Source: Prevotella sp. UBA4217
Lineage (GTDB): Bacteria; Bacteroidota; Bacteroidia; Bacteroidales; Bacteroidaceae
Direction of reading: 5' to 3'
Assembly: GCA_002379425.1 (NCBI GenBank)
Contig: DFTH01000003.1
Location: 62,627-126,626, forward strand
DNA length: 64,000 bases
Positions 18,596 through 26,257 of this stretch are shown here, in pieces. A program made the translations under genes and the position numbers. Under the pieces are notes generated by a model. That model saw nothing but the letters and a program-made list of their open reading frames with translations, was not told the origin of the DNA and ran no database searches. How positions within the stretch are numbered: position 1 is the stretch's first letter; every line of letters begins with the position of its first letter.

Positions 18596-18759
18596 AAGTC
18601 TGATTTGTTTTCTACTTTACCTTTCAGCGAGCGCTTAACGCGCTGAGTGTCAGACTGTTCGGCTGAAGGCGTGATTCTGCCTGCATCCGTGCGTGTATCT
18701 ATAGATTAGTGCCGCATCGTTTTTGGGGGCTTTTCCCAGGCCTCGGACTGGAAAATAAG

Positions 18760-18881
18760 AGGCTCTTTTCGCGCAAAAGTAGGCTCTTTACGCACAAGAG
18801 GAGGCTCTTTACGAGTAAGAGAAGGCTCTTTTCGAGTGAAAGCAGGCTCCTTTTCGAGTGAAAGCAGGCTCCTTTATATGG
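18760..18881 (+). repeat. Array of 21-bp imperfect repeats (five units plus a partial sixth)
   Basis: Units start at 18761, 18782, 18803, 18824 and 18845 with spacing 21, 21, 21, 21; the last is 22 bp and a partial unit follows at 18867. Each begins GGCTC(T/C)TT and carries a small hyphenated dyad such as CTCTT...AAGAG or CTTTTC...GAAAG, with arms that change together between units. There are no unique spacers, so it is not a CRISPR array. A related array lies at 42848-42973. Confidence 0.85.
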
Positions 18882-19000
18882 TAAAAATCACCTTTCAGTG
18901 CAATGTGCTAATAATCAATATGTTAAGTGATTGTTGAAAGGTAAATTGGATTTCTTTTCTGTTTTTATACTTCATCTTTTTAGTAAAAAGATGTTAATTA

Positions 19001-19032
19001 TTTCCGTTTTCATGCAAGGTTTTCTAATTTTG
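19001..19032 (+). promoter_or_regulatory. Promoter for the lipoprotein/sigma-factor operon
   Basis: TAATTTTG at 19025-19032 matches the Bacteroidetes -7 box; a near-match TTTC (19001-19004) sits exactly 20 nt upstream, where TTTG is expected. The ATG follows 33 nt downstream. The next three genes have no room for their own promoter. Confidence 0.55.
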
Positions 19033-19065
19033 CAGTTATATCTATAGGCAAAGTAATTAAAACAA

Positions 19066-19872
19066 ATGAATATGAAGGTAAAGTTTTTGTTGATGATGCT
19101 TCTGGTGGTAGCAGGACTTTCTGCCTGTTCCTCAGACGATGGCGTGGAGACTACGGGAACCCGGGTGGGCGGAGAGATCCAGAAGGTCCGTACAGGGGAA
19201 TATACTGAGTTGTGGACGGTGACCATCGAGCCCGAATATGTGCTGAATGGTGACTTCTGGGGCGGCTATACCCCCATTCTCCCTGCGATGGAGGCCGTTG
19301 ACGGCCAGGGAAATCGCACGGCGACCTTCCTGATGGGGGAGATAAAGGACTTCGACTTCGAGGAGGGCTACCGCTATACGCTCCAGGTCGAGGCCGAGGA
19401 CGTGCTGTCGCCTTTGCAGGCGCAGGGCATTTATCTGGCTGATGCCTCGCGCTATGAGTTTACGCTGAAGGAGGTAATCGACAAGGAATATGTCGGCATC
19501 CGCGAGGATGGGCGCCGCGACGTGGAGATGGATGTACAGTTGGCACGTGTGCGCTCTGTCAACGCGATCGACTCGTGGGAATACGTTCTCCTTTGTGGTA
19601 CCGTCGTCGGCACGGGTGAAAAGATATACATGTCTCCGCTTGAGATATTCGGACTGCCGAATCACTGGATCTTCCAGGAGGCATCGGAGGATGGTTCCAC
19701 GACGGACTATAGCGTACGGATGAAGGTGAGCATCACGCCCTCCGACAAGCCCGTCTATGGGGACATCTATCGCCGCATCCGCCTCCAGGAGATCGTGAGC
19801 AAGGAGAAGGTCGAGGAGAATAATATAATTTACATGGATAGAGATGAAGCAGAAAGAATTCTTTTCAGGTAG
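19066..19872 (+). CDS. Lipoprotein with DUF4377-like regions
   Basis: A 268-residue protein with a lipoprotein signal ('MNMKVKFLLMMLLVVAGLSAC', Cys about 21). Two related segments can be seen: 'KDFDFEEGYRYTLQVEAED' ending in 'YEFTLKEVIDKE', and a later one ending 'RRIRLQEIVSKEK'. The pattern of a 'W/F..F.YE.GY.Y.L.V' strand followed by 'L.EV..K' resembles DUF4377, a small domain of unknown function in envelope proteins. It opens a four-gene unit with a second lipoprotein (29-bp overlap), an ECF sigma factor and a barrel-bearing anti-sigma candidate. It may be a sensor accessory or a target; this is inference. Confidence 0.6.
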   Translation: MNMKVKFLLMMLLVVAGLSACSSDDGVETTGTRVGGEIQKVRTGEYTELWTVTIEPEYVLNGDFWGGYTPILPAMEAVDGQGNRTATFLMGEIKDFDFEEGYRYTLQVEAEDVLSPLQAQGIYLADASRYEFTLKEVIDKEYVGIREDGRRDVEMDVQLARVRSVNAIDSWEYVLLCGTVVGTGEKIYMSPLEIFGLPNHWIFQEASEDGSTTDYSVRMKVSITPSDKPVYGDIYRRIRLQEIVSKEKVEENNIIYMDRDEAERILFR

Positions 19873-20581
19873 CGCGCTGTTGCTCACCACAGTGGTGCTG
19901 GCGGCAGGCATGCTGACCAGTTGCAGCAGGGGTGATGATGTGGGCGCTAATATATACGATGCCCAAAATGATAAAAATGAAGAGATTGGGTATCAAAATA
20001 ATAATGAAGAGGGAAGCCTCTTACCATTAGGGGTAGCGGGCTCATCCTACGAGGGAGAGTGGTATTTGAATAGTCAACCCATGGGAGAGGGCAATCTGCT
20101 GGTGAACTACTCCATGATCCAGTTCGTCTTGCCAGAGGAGGCTCTTGTGGAGAAGATCCGTGGCTCCTACCTTCAGGCTAACTCTGACCGCCTTCAAGAG
20201 TTGTTCCCCAATGAGCCCTTCTATACGACCGATACCTTCCAGTGCGATGGCGTGACACAACAGGTTAGCCTTTCCTTGACAGGCATCTCGGAATCCAATC
20301 AATACTTTGATATGAGTAACACGGTGGATGGAAACATGACAAATGCGTTCTTTTTTGATTTCCTCGTGGGCGACGTGCCATATCGCTTGCTTCTGGGAGG
20401 AGAGTCAGCACCTACGCTCTTGTATAACCAGTCAACGGACCAGTTGACAGTCATGCTGCCTACGGCATTCCAGTCGGTCTCCAACCTCAGCACTGGCCAG
20501 GTCGTCTTAGACATAAGTGCCCAGGCAGGGGTAAGCGTGCAAAACAAACTCGTCTTTAAGTCAACGAGAAGAATCCAGTAA
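19844..20581 (+). CDS. Lipoprotein of unknown function
   Basis: A 245-residue protein with signal 'MKQKEFFSGSALLLTTVVLAAGMLTSC' (Cys about 27). The mature part begins with an Asn/Asp/Glu-rich segment (about 30-60) followed by a beta-rich region with no recognised catalytic motif. Its start lies 29 bp inside the preceding lipoprotein gene and its stop 6 bp before the sigma-factor GTG, so the three genes are surely co-transcribed. I do not recognise the family. Export to the periplasm or outer membrane is well supported; the role is unknown. Confidence 0.7.
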   Translation: MKQKEFFSGSALLLTTVVLAAGMLTSCSRGDDVGANIYDAQNDKNEEIGYQNNNEEGSLLPLGVAGSSYEGEWYLNSQPMGEGNLLVNYSMIQFVLPEEALVEKIRGSYLQANSDRLQELFPNEPFYTTDTFQCDGVTQQVSLSLTGISESNQYFDMSNTVDGNMTNAFFFDFLVGDVPYRLLLGGESAPTLLYNQSTDQLTVMLPTAFQSVSNLSTGQVVLDISAQAGVSVQNKLVFKSTRRIQ

Positions 20582-20587
20582 GGGGTA

Positions 20588-21142
20588 GTGGAGACTGAAC
20601 GCGAGTTACTCTATGCCATCCGGGATGGTGAGCCTCAGGCGATGCGACGCCTCTACGACCGCTTTTCGGGATATGCCATGGCCATTAGCCTGCGCTATGT
20701 CTCTGAGCGCGACGATGCCAGGGACGTGGCGCAGGACGGATTCGTCAAAATCATCGATTCCATCGATAAATTTGACTACCGTGGCGAGGGCTCGCTGAAG
20801 AGGTGGGTGGCGCGGATCATCACGAATGCGGCCATCGACTGGGTCAAGGCATCTGAGCGCATGCACCAGACTTTTGAGCAGCCTGACGTACTGCCTGATG
20901 AGGCCGATGAGGGACCGCCCGACATAGAGGAGGCGCCGCCCGACATCCTGAACAAGATGATCGGGCAATTGCCTTTAGGTTGCAGAGTGGTGCTGAACCT
21001 CTACGTGTTTGAACGGCTCTCCCATGTGGAAATCGCCCGTCGCCTCGGTATCCAGCCAGGGACCTCAGCCTCACAACTCTCATACGCCAAACGGCTGCTT
21101 AGGAAGATGATAAAGGAATACTTAGACTCACAAAGGATATGA
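20588..21142 (+). CDS. ECF-type RNA polymerase sigma factor
   Basis: A 184-residue sigma-70 family protein. Region 2 spans about 10-80 ('LYDRFSGYAMAISLRYV', 'ARDVAQDGFVKIIDSIDKFD', then 'RWVARIITNAAIDWVKA'), and region 4 about 125-180 ('LPLGCRVVLNLYVFERLSH' and 'ARRLGIQPGTSASQLSYAK'), with an acidic linker between. The start is GTG, supported by AAGGGG about 6 nt upstream. The stop overlaps the next ATG by 4 nt (ATGA), coupling it to the anti-sigma candidate. In B. thetaiotaomicron a sigma factor paired with such a two-membrane protein is held inactive by it. The regulon is unknown. Confidence 0.92.
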   Translation: METERELLYAIRDGEPQAMRRLYDRFSGYAMAISLRYVSERDDARDVAQDGFVKIIDSIDKFDYRGEGSLKRWVARIITNAAIDWVKASERMHQTFEQPDVLPDEADEGPPDIEEAPPDILNKMIGQLPLGCRVVLNLYVFERLSHVEIARRLGIQPGTSASQLSYAKRLLRKMIKEYLDSQRI

Positions 21143-22350
21143 AAGAACAGGAAGAATGGGTAAGACAGTTACGCGAGCGTATGGCAGGCTACGAAGCGCC
21201 TGTCCCAGACGACTTGTGGGCTGGCATCGAGGCTGCCCTTGCCAAGCAGAAGGCTGCCAAGTCCGCTCCTGTCCGTCGTGTGCCTCTGTGGGGCAGATGG
21301 GCGGTGGCCGCTGCCTTTGCGGGACTGCTCGTAGGCAATAGTTATCTGATGTGGATGATAGGATGCGAGAATCCGGAAAAACAAGAGGCCAGTCTCTCTG
21401 AGGAAAAAGGACTAGGGCCCCTAGGAGCACTAGGAGCACTAGGGCCTCTAGGAACACTAGGATCCCTAGAACCCCTAGAACCCCTAGCCCCCCTAGCCCC
21501 CCAGGCCTATCACCCCCAGTTTGCCCAGGAGCGGGAGTCAGCACCAGCCCCTGAACCAGAATCACAGCCGATGAACCCCCCATCTCAGGATGCCTCAGCA
21601 GCGGAGCAGGAGCCTCCTTCGATACAGCAGGCCTTGCCAGCACAGGAAAAGGACATGGCGATCCTTGCCGAACTCGATAGGAAGATTGCTGAAGAAGGGA
21701 AGCGGCGCTCGTCGGGCATGGCGTTCAGCCTCTATGCCTCCAACGGGTTTGGCAGTCAGCAGCATAGCAACGGCGTACTGATGAGTCCTTCCATGCTGGC
21801 CAACTATGCCTACACGCGGTCAGGAGATAGAGATGGTGAACAAGTGTGGCTCTATAACTATGGTGAGCACCAGAAGCATTATCAGCCCATCTCCTTCGGA
21901 CTGACAGTGAAAATCCCCATTTCATCGGTATTATCCCTGTCTTCTGGCGTGGCTTATACGCGCCTGCGCTCCGACTTCAAGGATGTCGTCAGAGGTTATG
22001 CCTTAGACCAGGAACAGACGCTCCACTATATCGGCATACCGCTCAGTGTCCAGTATCTCTTGTGGCAGTGGCATGGACTGAGTGCCTATGCGACGGCTGG
22101 CGGACAGGTGGACTTTAATATTAAGGCGAAGTACCTGAACGGCGGTACGGAGGTGGATTTCAGCAGGGATCGGACGCAATGGTCGTTGCAGGGAGCATTA
22201 GGCTTGCAATACGACATCATCCCCCAATTGGGGGTGTATGCCGAACCAGGCGTCAAGTACTATTTCGACAACGGGAGTCATGTGCGTAACTTCTTCAAGG
22301 ACAAGCCCACGAACTTCAACCTGCAACTGGGCCTGCGCCTGAACCTGTAG
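21139..22350 (+). CDS. Anti-sigma-like protein spanning both membranes: cytoplasmic domain, inner-membrane helix, periplasmic linker, outer-membrane barrel
   Basis: A 403-residue protein with three visible parts. Residues 1-53 are a short charged cytoplasmic region ('VRQLRERMAGYEAPVPDDLW') like that of small anti-sigma factors. One hydrophobic helix follows (about 54-74). A low-complexity linker (75 to about 190) contains ten Leu-Gly/Glu/Ala-x triplets at 92-121. The rest (about 194-403) has the alternating strands and terminal aromatic/leucine pattern of an outer-membrane beta barrel ('FNLQLGLRLNL'). This matches the dual-membrane anti-sigma architecture (Dma) reported in Bacteroides thetaiotaomicron. 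It overlaps the ECF sigma gene by 4 nt. The signalling role is inferred from architecture and pairing. Confidence 0.78.
   Translation: MKEQEEWVRQLRERMAGYEAPVPDDLWAGIEAALAKQKAAKSAPVRRVPLWGRWAVAAAFAGLLVGNSYLMWMIGCENPEKQEASLSEEKGLGPLGALGALGPLGTLGSLEPLEPLAPLAPQAYHPQFAQERESAPAPEPESQPMNPPSQDASAAEQEPPSIQQALPAQEKDMAILAELDRKIAEEGKRRSSGMAFSLYASNGFGSQQHSNGVLMSPSMLANYAYTRSGDRDGEQVWLYNYGEHQKHYQPISFGLTVKIPISSVLSLSSGVAYTRLRSDFKDVVRGYALDQEQTLHYIGIPLSVQYLLWQWHGLSAYATAGGQVDFNIKAKYLNGGTEVDFSRDRTQWSLQGALGLQYDIIPQLGVYAEPGVKYYFDNGSHVRNFFKDKPTNFNLQLGLRLNL
21412..21501 (+). repeat. Ten in-frame 9-bp tandem repeats (CTAGNNNNN)
   Basis: Ten consecutive 9-bp units, each beginning CTAG, run without interruption and in frame inside the anti-sigma/barrel gene. 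They encode ten tripeptides of the form Leu-(Gly/Glu/Ala)-(Pro/Ala/Thr/Ser). Neighbouring units are identical or differ by one to three bases, as expected for repeat expansion. Gain or loss of units would change the periplasmic linker length without breaking the frame. Confidence 0.95.
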
Positions 22351-22357
22351 GGGCGGC

Positions 22358-23056
22358 TTAACTGACGAGCAGTTGGAGCCCAACACCACGCACGGTCTTG
22401 AGGATGATGCTGGGCTCATCGGCCAGCAACTTACGGAGTTTGTTGACGAAGACATCGAGTGAGCGCGAGGCGAAATAGTCGTCCTCCGTGTTCCAGAAAC
22501 GACTGAGGATGGCCTCGCGTCGCACCACGTTGTTCTTGTTCTCTGCCAACAGTTGCAGGATCTGTGCCTCGCGCTGGGTGATGGTCTGTGAAATGCCCGT
22601 TTCATCGTTACGCAGCGTGGCGTGATCAGCGTCGAGCGTGTATTTGCCCAGTCTGTAGTGACTGGTCTCTTTCTTCGTCTTTGCCCCGCCCCGCATCTTC
22701 ATCAGTGCCTGGATATGTGCGTCGAGTTCCTCAGGCACGAAGGGCTTCTTCACATAGTTGTTGATGCCCAGGCGGTAGCCCGCCTTCACGTCGTTGGGCG
22801 AGGTGAGGGCAGAGGTGAAGATGATGATGACGTCCTGGTCGGTCTCGCGGATGCGCTCCACCATCTCGAACCCGTTCATCACGGGCATGTCGATATCGCT
22901 GATAATCACGTCGGGATGGGTCTCCTGCCAGGCCTTCAGACCCTCCTTGCCGTTGGCGGCGGAGGTCACCTCATAGCCTCCGATGATATCTTCCAGTCCT
23001 GTCTTCTCGATATAGGCGAGCGATGCGTCGTCTTCTACCAGTAATAGTTTGATCAT
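22358..23056 (-). CDS. Two-component response regulator, OmpR-like
   Basis: A 232-residue regulator. The receiver (1-125) has the acidic pair 'EDD' near 9, phospho-acceptor Asp in 'DVIISDIDMP' near 53 and the conserved Lys in 'VKKPF'. The C-terminal winged helix (about 135-232) includes 'TITQREAQILQLLAENKNNVVRR' and 'SLDVFVNKLRKLLADEPSI', typical of OmpR/PhoB. Its ATG overlaps the kinase stop by 4 nt. It ends only 7 bp from the convergent barrel/anti-sigma gene. Target genes cannot be told from the sequence. Confidence 0.95.
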   Translation of the reverse strand: MIKLLLVEDDASLAYIEKTGLEDIIGGYEVTSAANGKEGLKAWQETHPDVIISDIDMPVMNGFEMVERIRETDQDVIIIFTSALTSPNDVKAGYRLGINNYVKKPFVPEELDAHIQALMKMRGGAKTKKETSHYRLGKYTLDADHATLRNDETGISQTITQREAQILQLLAENKNNVVRREAILSRFWNTEDDYFASRSLDVFVNKLRKLLADEPSIILKTVRGVGLQLLVS

Positions 23057-24348
23057 ACGCTCTTTGGGATAAATAGTGTGAATTCTGAATATTGGTCTTT
23101 CTCACTTTGTACGGTCACCTTGCCGCCATGGGCCTGCATCACCTGATCGACGTAGTTCAGTCCGAGTCCGAAGCCAGAGACGCCGCCCTTGCGGTTCTGC
23201 TCGTGGACGGCCGCACGTCCGAACTTATCGAAGATGACGCGCTGGTCCTCCTTGGAAATGCCGATACCGTTGTCGCGCACCTTCAGCAGCACGTACTTGT
23301 CGCTTACCTGTGTGGTGATGCTGATACTGATCTCGTCTTTGGAATACTTGATGGCGTTGTCGATGAGATTGGAGATGGCCTCCGTCAGATACTGCTCGTC
23401 GGCCAGCACGTGATGCTTCAGTAAATCTACGGTGAAATCGATGTTTTTCTCCGTTTTTGCCTTGGCTTTCTCTACGATGTCATCGATGATCGGCTCCAGG
23501 TTGATGCGCTGCTTATTGAGGATCAGTTTCTTGTTCTCCAGTTTCGAGATCGTGAGCAGTTTGTTCACCAGTGCCAGCAGGTGCTCGGCCTCACTCTCTA
23601 TGATGGTGTAGTATTTCTCCTTGATCTGTGGCTTGTCATCCACCTTGCCACTGTGGAGGAAGCGGGCGCCCATGATGATGCTCGACAGAGGCGACTTCAT
23701 GTCGTGGACCATGGCGTAGGAGAAGTCGTTGCGCAAGTCGGCCATCATCTTCTGCTCGTCGAGATAGCGGAGCAGGCGCAGGAGGATGGCCCCGAAGAGG
23801 ATGAGGATGATGGCACTGGCCACGAAGAGCGGACTCAGGCGCCGGGCCAGTTCGGGGTAGGGATTGTTCAGTGCCAGTTGGATGCCTCGCGACTGGTCGC
23901 GACGGGTGCTGAACACGCGTGTCTTGAGTGAGGTGGCTGTCTCTTGTGCATTGTTCTTACGCAGGATATTCCCCATTCCATCGACTTCCAGAAGGGTGAA
24001 ATCGCGGTTCAGGCCGACCACGCTGAGCAGACTGTCCATATACTGTGCCAGTGTGTCGAGCGACACCTCGGAGTGGTAGCGACGGCTCAGTACGTCGTTC
24101 ATACCCTCTACGGATGATACAAGTGAGAGGTCGCCGCGCAGTTCGGGCAGACTGAGCGTGTCGCCCTTCGACACCATGTCGGCACGGTGGTAACTCTCGT
24201 AGAACATCGCCCATGGCAACTGGTTGCCTGCCCGCTCCGCGATGTCGCGCACCGCCGAGCGGTAAGTCATCCACATGTAGAGTCCCAACAGCAGCATCAC
24301 GGCCACCATTGCCGCTACAGACACATATTTGTATTTGTTCTTCTGCAT
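23053..24348 (-). CDS. Sensor histidine kinase
   Basis: Inner-membrane kinase partner of the response regulator. I start at ATG 24348 ('MQKNKYKYVSVAAMV', 431 residues). Two membrane helices (about 10-27 and 170-192) flank a periplasmic sensor of about 140 residues with no recognised fold. The cytoplasmic part has the phospho-acceptor His in 'AMVHDMKSPLSSI' and ATP-binding N, G1 and G2 boxes ('NLIDNAIKYS', 'DNGIGIS', 'GFGLGLNYV'). No HAMP domain is obvious. A strong promoter lies so close to the ATG that the message should be nearly leaderless. Confidence 0.95.
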   Translation of the reverse strand: MQKNKYKYVSVAAMVAVMLLLGLYMWMTYRSAVRDIAERAGNQLPWAMFYESYHRADMVSKGDTLSLPELRGDLSLVSSVEGMNDVLSRRYHSEVSLDTLAQYMDSLLSVVGLNRDFTLLEVDGMGNILRKNNAQETATSLKTRVFSTRRDQSRGIQLALNNPYPELARRLSPLFVASAIILILFGAILLRLLRYLDEQKMMADLRNDFSYAMVHDMKSPLSSIIMGARFLHSGKVDDKPQIKEKYYTIIESEAEHLLALVNKLLTISKLENKKLILNKQRINLEPIIDDIVEKAKAKTEKNIDFTVDLLKHHVLADEQYLTEAISNLIDNAIKYSKDEISISITTQVSDKYVLLKVRDNGIGISKEDQRVIFDKFGRAAVHEQNRKGGVSGFGLGLNYVDQVMQAHGGKVTVQSEKDQYSEFTLFIPKSV

Positions 24349-24357
24349 ACCTGCCTG

Positions 24358-24389
24358 CAAAGGTACGGAAAAGAAAGTGAAATGCCAAA
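24358..24389 (-). promoter_or_regulatory. Promoter of the two-component operon
   Basis: On the minus strand TTTG (24389-24386), a 20-nt spacer and TACCTTTG (24365-24358) match the Bacteroidetes promoter exactly. With a start point about 7 nt downstream, transcription would begin within a few bases of the kinase ATG at 24348. Confidence 0.8.
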
Positions 24390-24410
24390 TCTATTGAGGA
24401 AATTCGTACA

Positions 24411-25463
24411 CTAGGCAATATTCTTGATATATGTTATCACTCGTTCCTTGAAGTCGTCGGTGAACAGTTGATAGATTTCGCCGTTTTCTTCAATCACGAA
24501 AAACCGAGGATGCTCGATATAGGCATCAAACATCCGTTTTTCCCTGTCGTCCTTGAACGGGAATCCTCCTTTGTTGTGAATGACCTTAGCATATATGTAC
24601 CATGTGGCCTCAAGGTTGACACCGCTCCACGTCTCTGGGTCCGACTGCTCTATCTGATCGTTCCTCATGCAGAGGTCAAGCATGCTTCGCAACTGACTGC
24701 TATTCATCTGATTGATGGCAGCATCCTGGGCAAGCATATACTTGAAGACGACGGTCATTAAGGTATATTGGCCTATTGCAAGACTCTCTTTGCTTTTCAT
24801 CGACCCGGCCTTCTGCCAATTCACGTCAAGGTACGACAGGAACGGCTCGGCCAGATCGTTTCTGCTCATCAACTCACGAAGACCGTTGAACTCTTCATGA
24901 AGCAGCATAAACCCTCTCTGAAAATCATCAAAAGCAAAGAGTTCGAAGGCAAACGGATAGTCAAGGCAGACAAGGATAAGATCTTCCGTACGCATGTTGA
25001 CAAGCAGATTGTCAGGTAATTGTAGTCTTGCCTGCCTTTCCTGTACGCTCAGACCTCGCCATTCGTCAGAGCCAACTTCTATCGGATAAGTATAGACATG
25101 TGTGCAGGTCCATGGTGCACTGGCTGTCAATGCCGCGTCGAAGGCTTCCTGGGTCGGCATGGCTTGTAATTGCCCATCCGTATTGTAAAGTTCACTGACA
25201 GTCTGCAGCCTGTTGGGATACTCTAAGAGGTAGCGCCCACCATCTTTCTCGCTGTGATAGACCTTCAGGTATGGGCTGTTCTTTATCTTCTCTTGAAGCC
25301 ATGCAGGTTGGCTGTTGTCATCTTCCGCTATATAAAATGCTTTCTGGAGAGGCGTAGCAGATATGATAGTCTCGATATTGCCTATACTATCATCACTACT
25401 ATCACTACTGCAACCGCTCATGGTTGCGATGGCCAAGATTGTCAGTAAAAACTTTGCCTTCAT
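24411..25463 (-). CDS. Lipoprotein of unknown function (350 aa)
   Basis: The start is placed at 25463 ('MKAKFLLTILAIATMSGC'), which gives a clean lipoprotein signal with Cys at 18; a start further upstream would put 26 non-signal residues before it. The mature protein starts with a Ser/Asp-rich linker and has no recognised catalytic motif. Mixed helix and strand content with many aromatic residues suggests a globular surface or periplasmic protein. It is a single-gene unit; the region upstream carries a 7-bp inverted repeat shared with the divergent DUF3836 gene. I do not recognise the family. Confidence 0.75.
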   Translation of the reverse strand: MKAKFLLTILAIATMSGCSSDSSDDSIGNIETIISATPLQKAFYIAEDDNSQPAWLQEKIKNSPYLKVYHSEKDGGRYLLEYPNRLQTVSELYNTDGQLQAMPTQEAFDAALTASAPWTCTHVYTYPIEVGSDEWRGLSVQERQARLQLPDNLLVNMRTEDLILVCLDYPFAFELFAFDDFQRGFMLLHEEFNGLRELMSRNDLAEPFLSYLDVNWQKAGSMKSKESLAIGQYTLMTVVFKYMLAQDAAINQMNSSQLRSMLDLCMRNDQIEQSDPETWSGVNLEATWYIYAKVIHNKGGFPFKDDREKRMFDAYIEHPRFFVIEENGEIYQLFTDDFKERVITYIKNIA

Positions 25464-25541
25464 TTCTTCATTATAGTTTTTGTCTATTATTATAACTATT
25501 AGGTATCGGAAAACTTGCACGGGACAGGCGAATTTTAACAA

Positions 25542-25560
25542 ACATTAGCGCATCTAATGT
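25542..25560. promoter_or_regulatory. Inverted repeat ACATTAG-N5-CTAATGT between divergent genes
   Basis: A perfect 7-bp dyad with a 5-nt centre lies in the gap between the lipoprotein (start 25463, minus) and the DUF3836 gene (start 25672, plus). The size suits an operator for a dimeric regulator; no T tract supports a terminator. Function is inferred from position only. Confidence 0.35.
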
Positions 25561-25622
25561 GCCCTCTGCTGAATTAACCTAAAGATAACATTCGGATAAC
25601 ACAATGTTAATGCAACTTATCG

Positions 25623-25630
25623 TACCTTTG
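25623..25630 (+). promoter_or_regulatory. -7 box (TACCTTTG) for the DUF3836 gene
   Basis: TACCTTTG matches the TAnnTTTG consensus 41 nt before the ATG. No TTTG stands 19-21 nt upstream, so the promoter may depend on another factor or be weak. Confidence 0.45.
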
Positions 25631-25671
25631 CAACGTCAAACAGATGAAATAACAATTAAAACTGTAACGAT

Positions 25672-26163
25672 ATGGAATCAATTATCACCATCGCAACTGT
25701 ACTGACTATGTACTTCAATGCCGCTAACGACGTAAATGCTCCCTATCTGTACAACTCGGACCTGGAGGACGGCGTGATCCACAAGATCGAGGTCTATGAG
25801 CAGAAAGGCAACCAGATGTGCGCCAAGATGGAGTATCGCTATGAATACGACGAGCAGGGGCGTCTGACTTCCCGCGAGGTCGTGCGCTGGGATGCTACTA
25901 AGAAGGGATGGGTGAACGATTTCCGTCACAACTATAAGTACTACAAGAACGGCTACAACATGGAGACCTGCAAGTGGGACGCAGAGAAGAGCGCATACGA
26001 CGTGCCCTCTGAGGTGACGCTCTATCGCGAGGTGGCTCCAAGCGTGACTTCCGTAAAGACCTACAGGATGAACGAGGCAAAAAACGATATGGTCCTCACT
26101 AACAGAATGCTCTGCATGGAACCACTGGAGTTGATTGCCGGACGCCTGCTGGCCGTGAATTAA
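25672..26163 (+). CDS. DUF3836-like small exported protein
   Basis: A 163-residue protein with a short hydrophobic N-terminus ('MESIITIATVLTMYF') that may act as a signal, although it lacks the usual positive charge. The body has repeats of the type 'YEYDEQGRLTSREVVRWDA' and 'YKNGYNMETCKWDAEKSAYD', a pattern of short beta strands with W/YD turns seen in DUF3836 proteins of Bacteroides. Function of that family is unknown. It is monocistronic, with a good terminator at 26188-26222. Confidence 0.6.
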   Translation: MESIITIATVLTMYFNAANDVNAPYLYNSDLEDGVIHKIEVYEQKGNQMCAKMEYRYEYDEQGRLTSREVVRWDATKKGWVNDFRHNYKYYKNGYNMETCKWDAEKSAYDVPSEVTLYREVAPSVTSVKTYRMNEAKNDMVLTNRMLCMEPLELIAGRLLAVN

Positions 26164-26187
26164 TAAAAACACTTAAATTGGTAATAT

Positions 26188-26223
26188 AATCCGTAATACT
26201 GGTAGTCGTATTGCGGATTTTTC
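26188..26223 (+). terminator. Rho-independent terminator of the DUF3836 gene
   Basis: A 12-bp stem pairs 26188-26199 (AATCCGTAATAC) with 26208-26219, with one G-T wobble and an 8-nt loop, and is followed by a short T run. It lies 25 nt after the stop codon. Confidence 0.85.
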
Positions 26224-26227
26224 TTTG

Positions 26228-26235
26228 TACCTTTG
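26228..26235 (+). promoter_or_regulatory. -7 box (TACCTTTG) for the DUF3737 gene
   Basis: TACCTTTG lies 22 nt before the ATG at 26258 and directly after the preceding terminator. No matching TTTG is found 20 nt upstream. Confidence 0.45.
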
Positions 26236-26257
26236 CGCCCGATAAACTACAAGCATC

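Larger units (their letters stand above)
18596..19065. other. 470-bp non-coding region with hairpin, 21-bp repeat array and promoter
   Basis: No convincing gene is seen. Just after the acyltransferase stop, TCAGCG and CGCTGA (around 18625-18648) can pair, a weak terminator candidate. A 21-bp repeat array fills about 18760-18880. From 18881 the sequence becomes AT-rich and leads to a promoter-like box at 19025-19032 before the lipoprotein gene at 19066. Confidence 0.6.

Noticed and set aside
18760-18881. 21-bp array considered as CRISPR
   Set aside because: Units adjoin directly with no unique spacers, are too short, and no cas genes are present.
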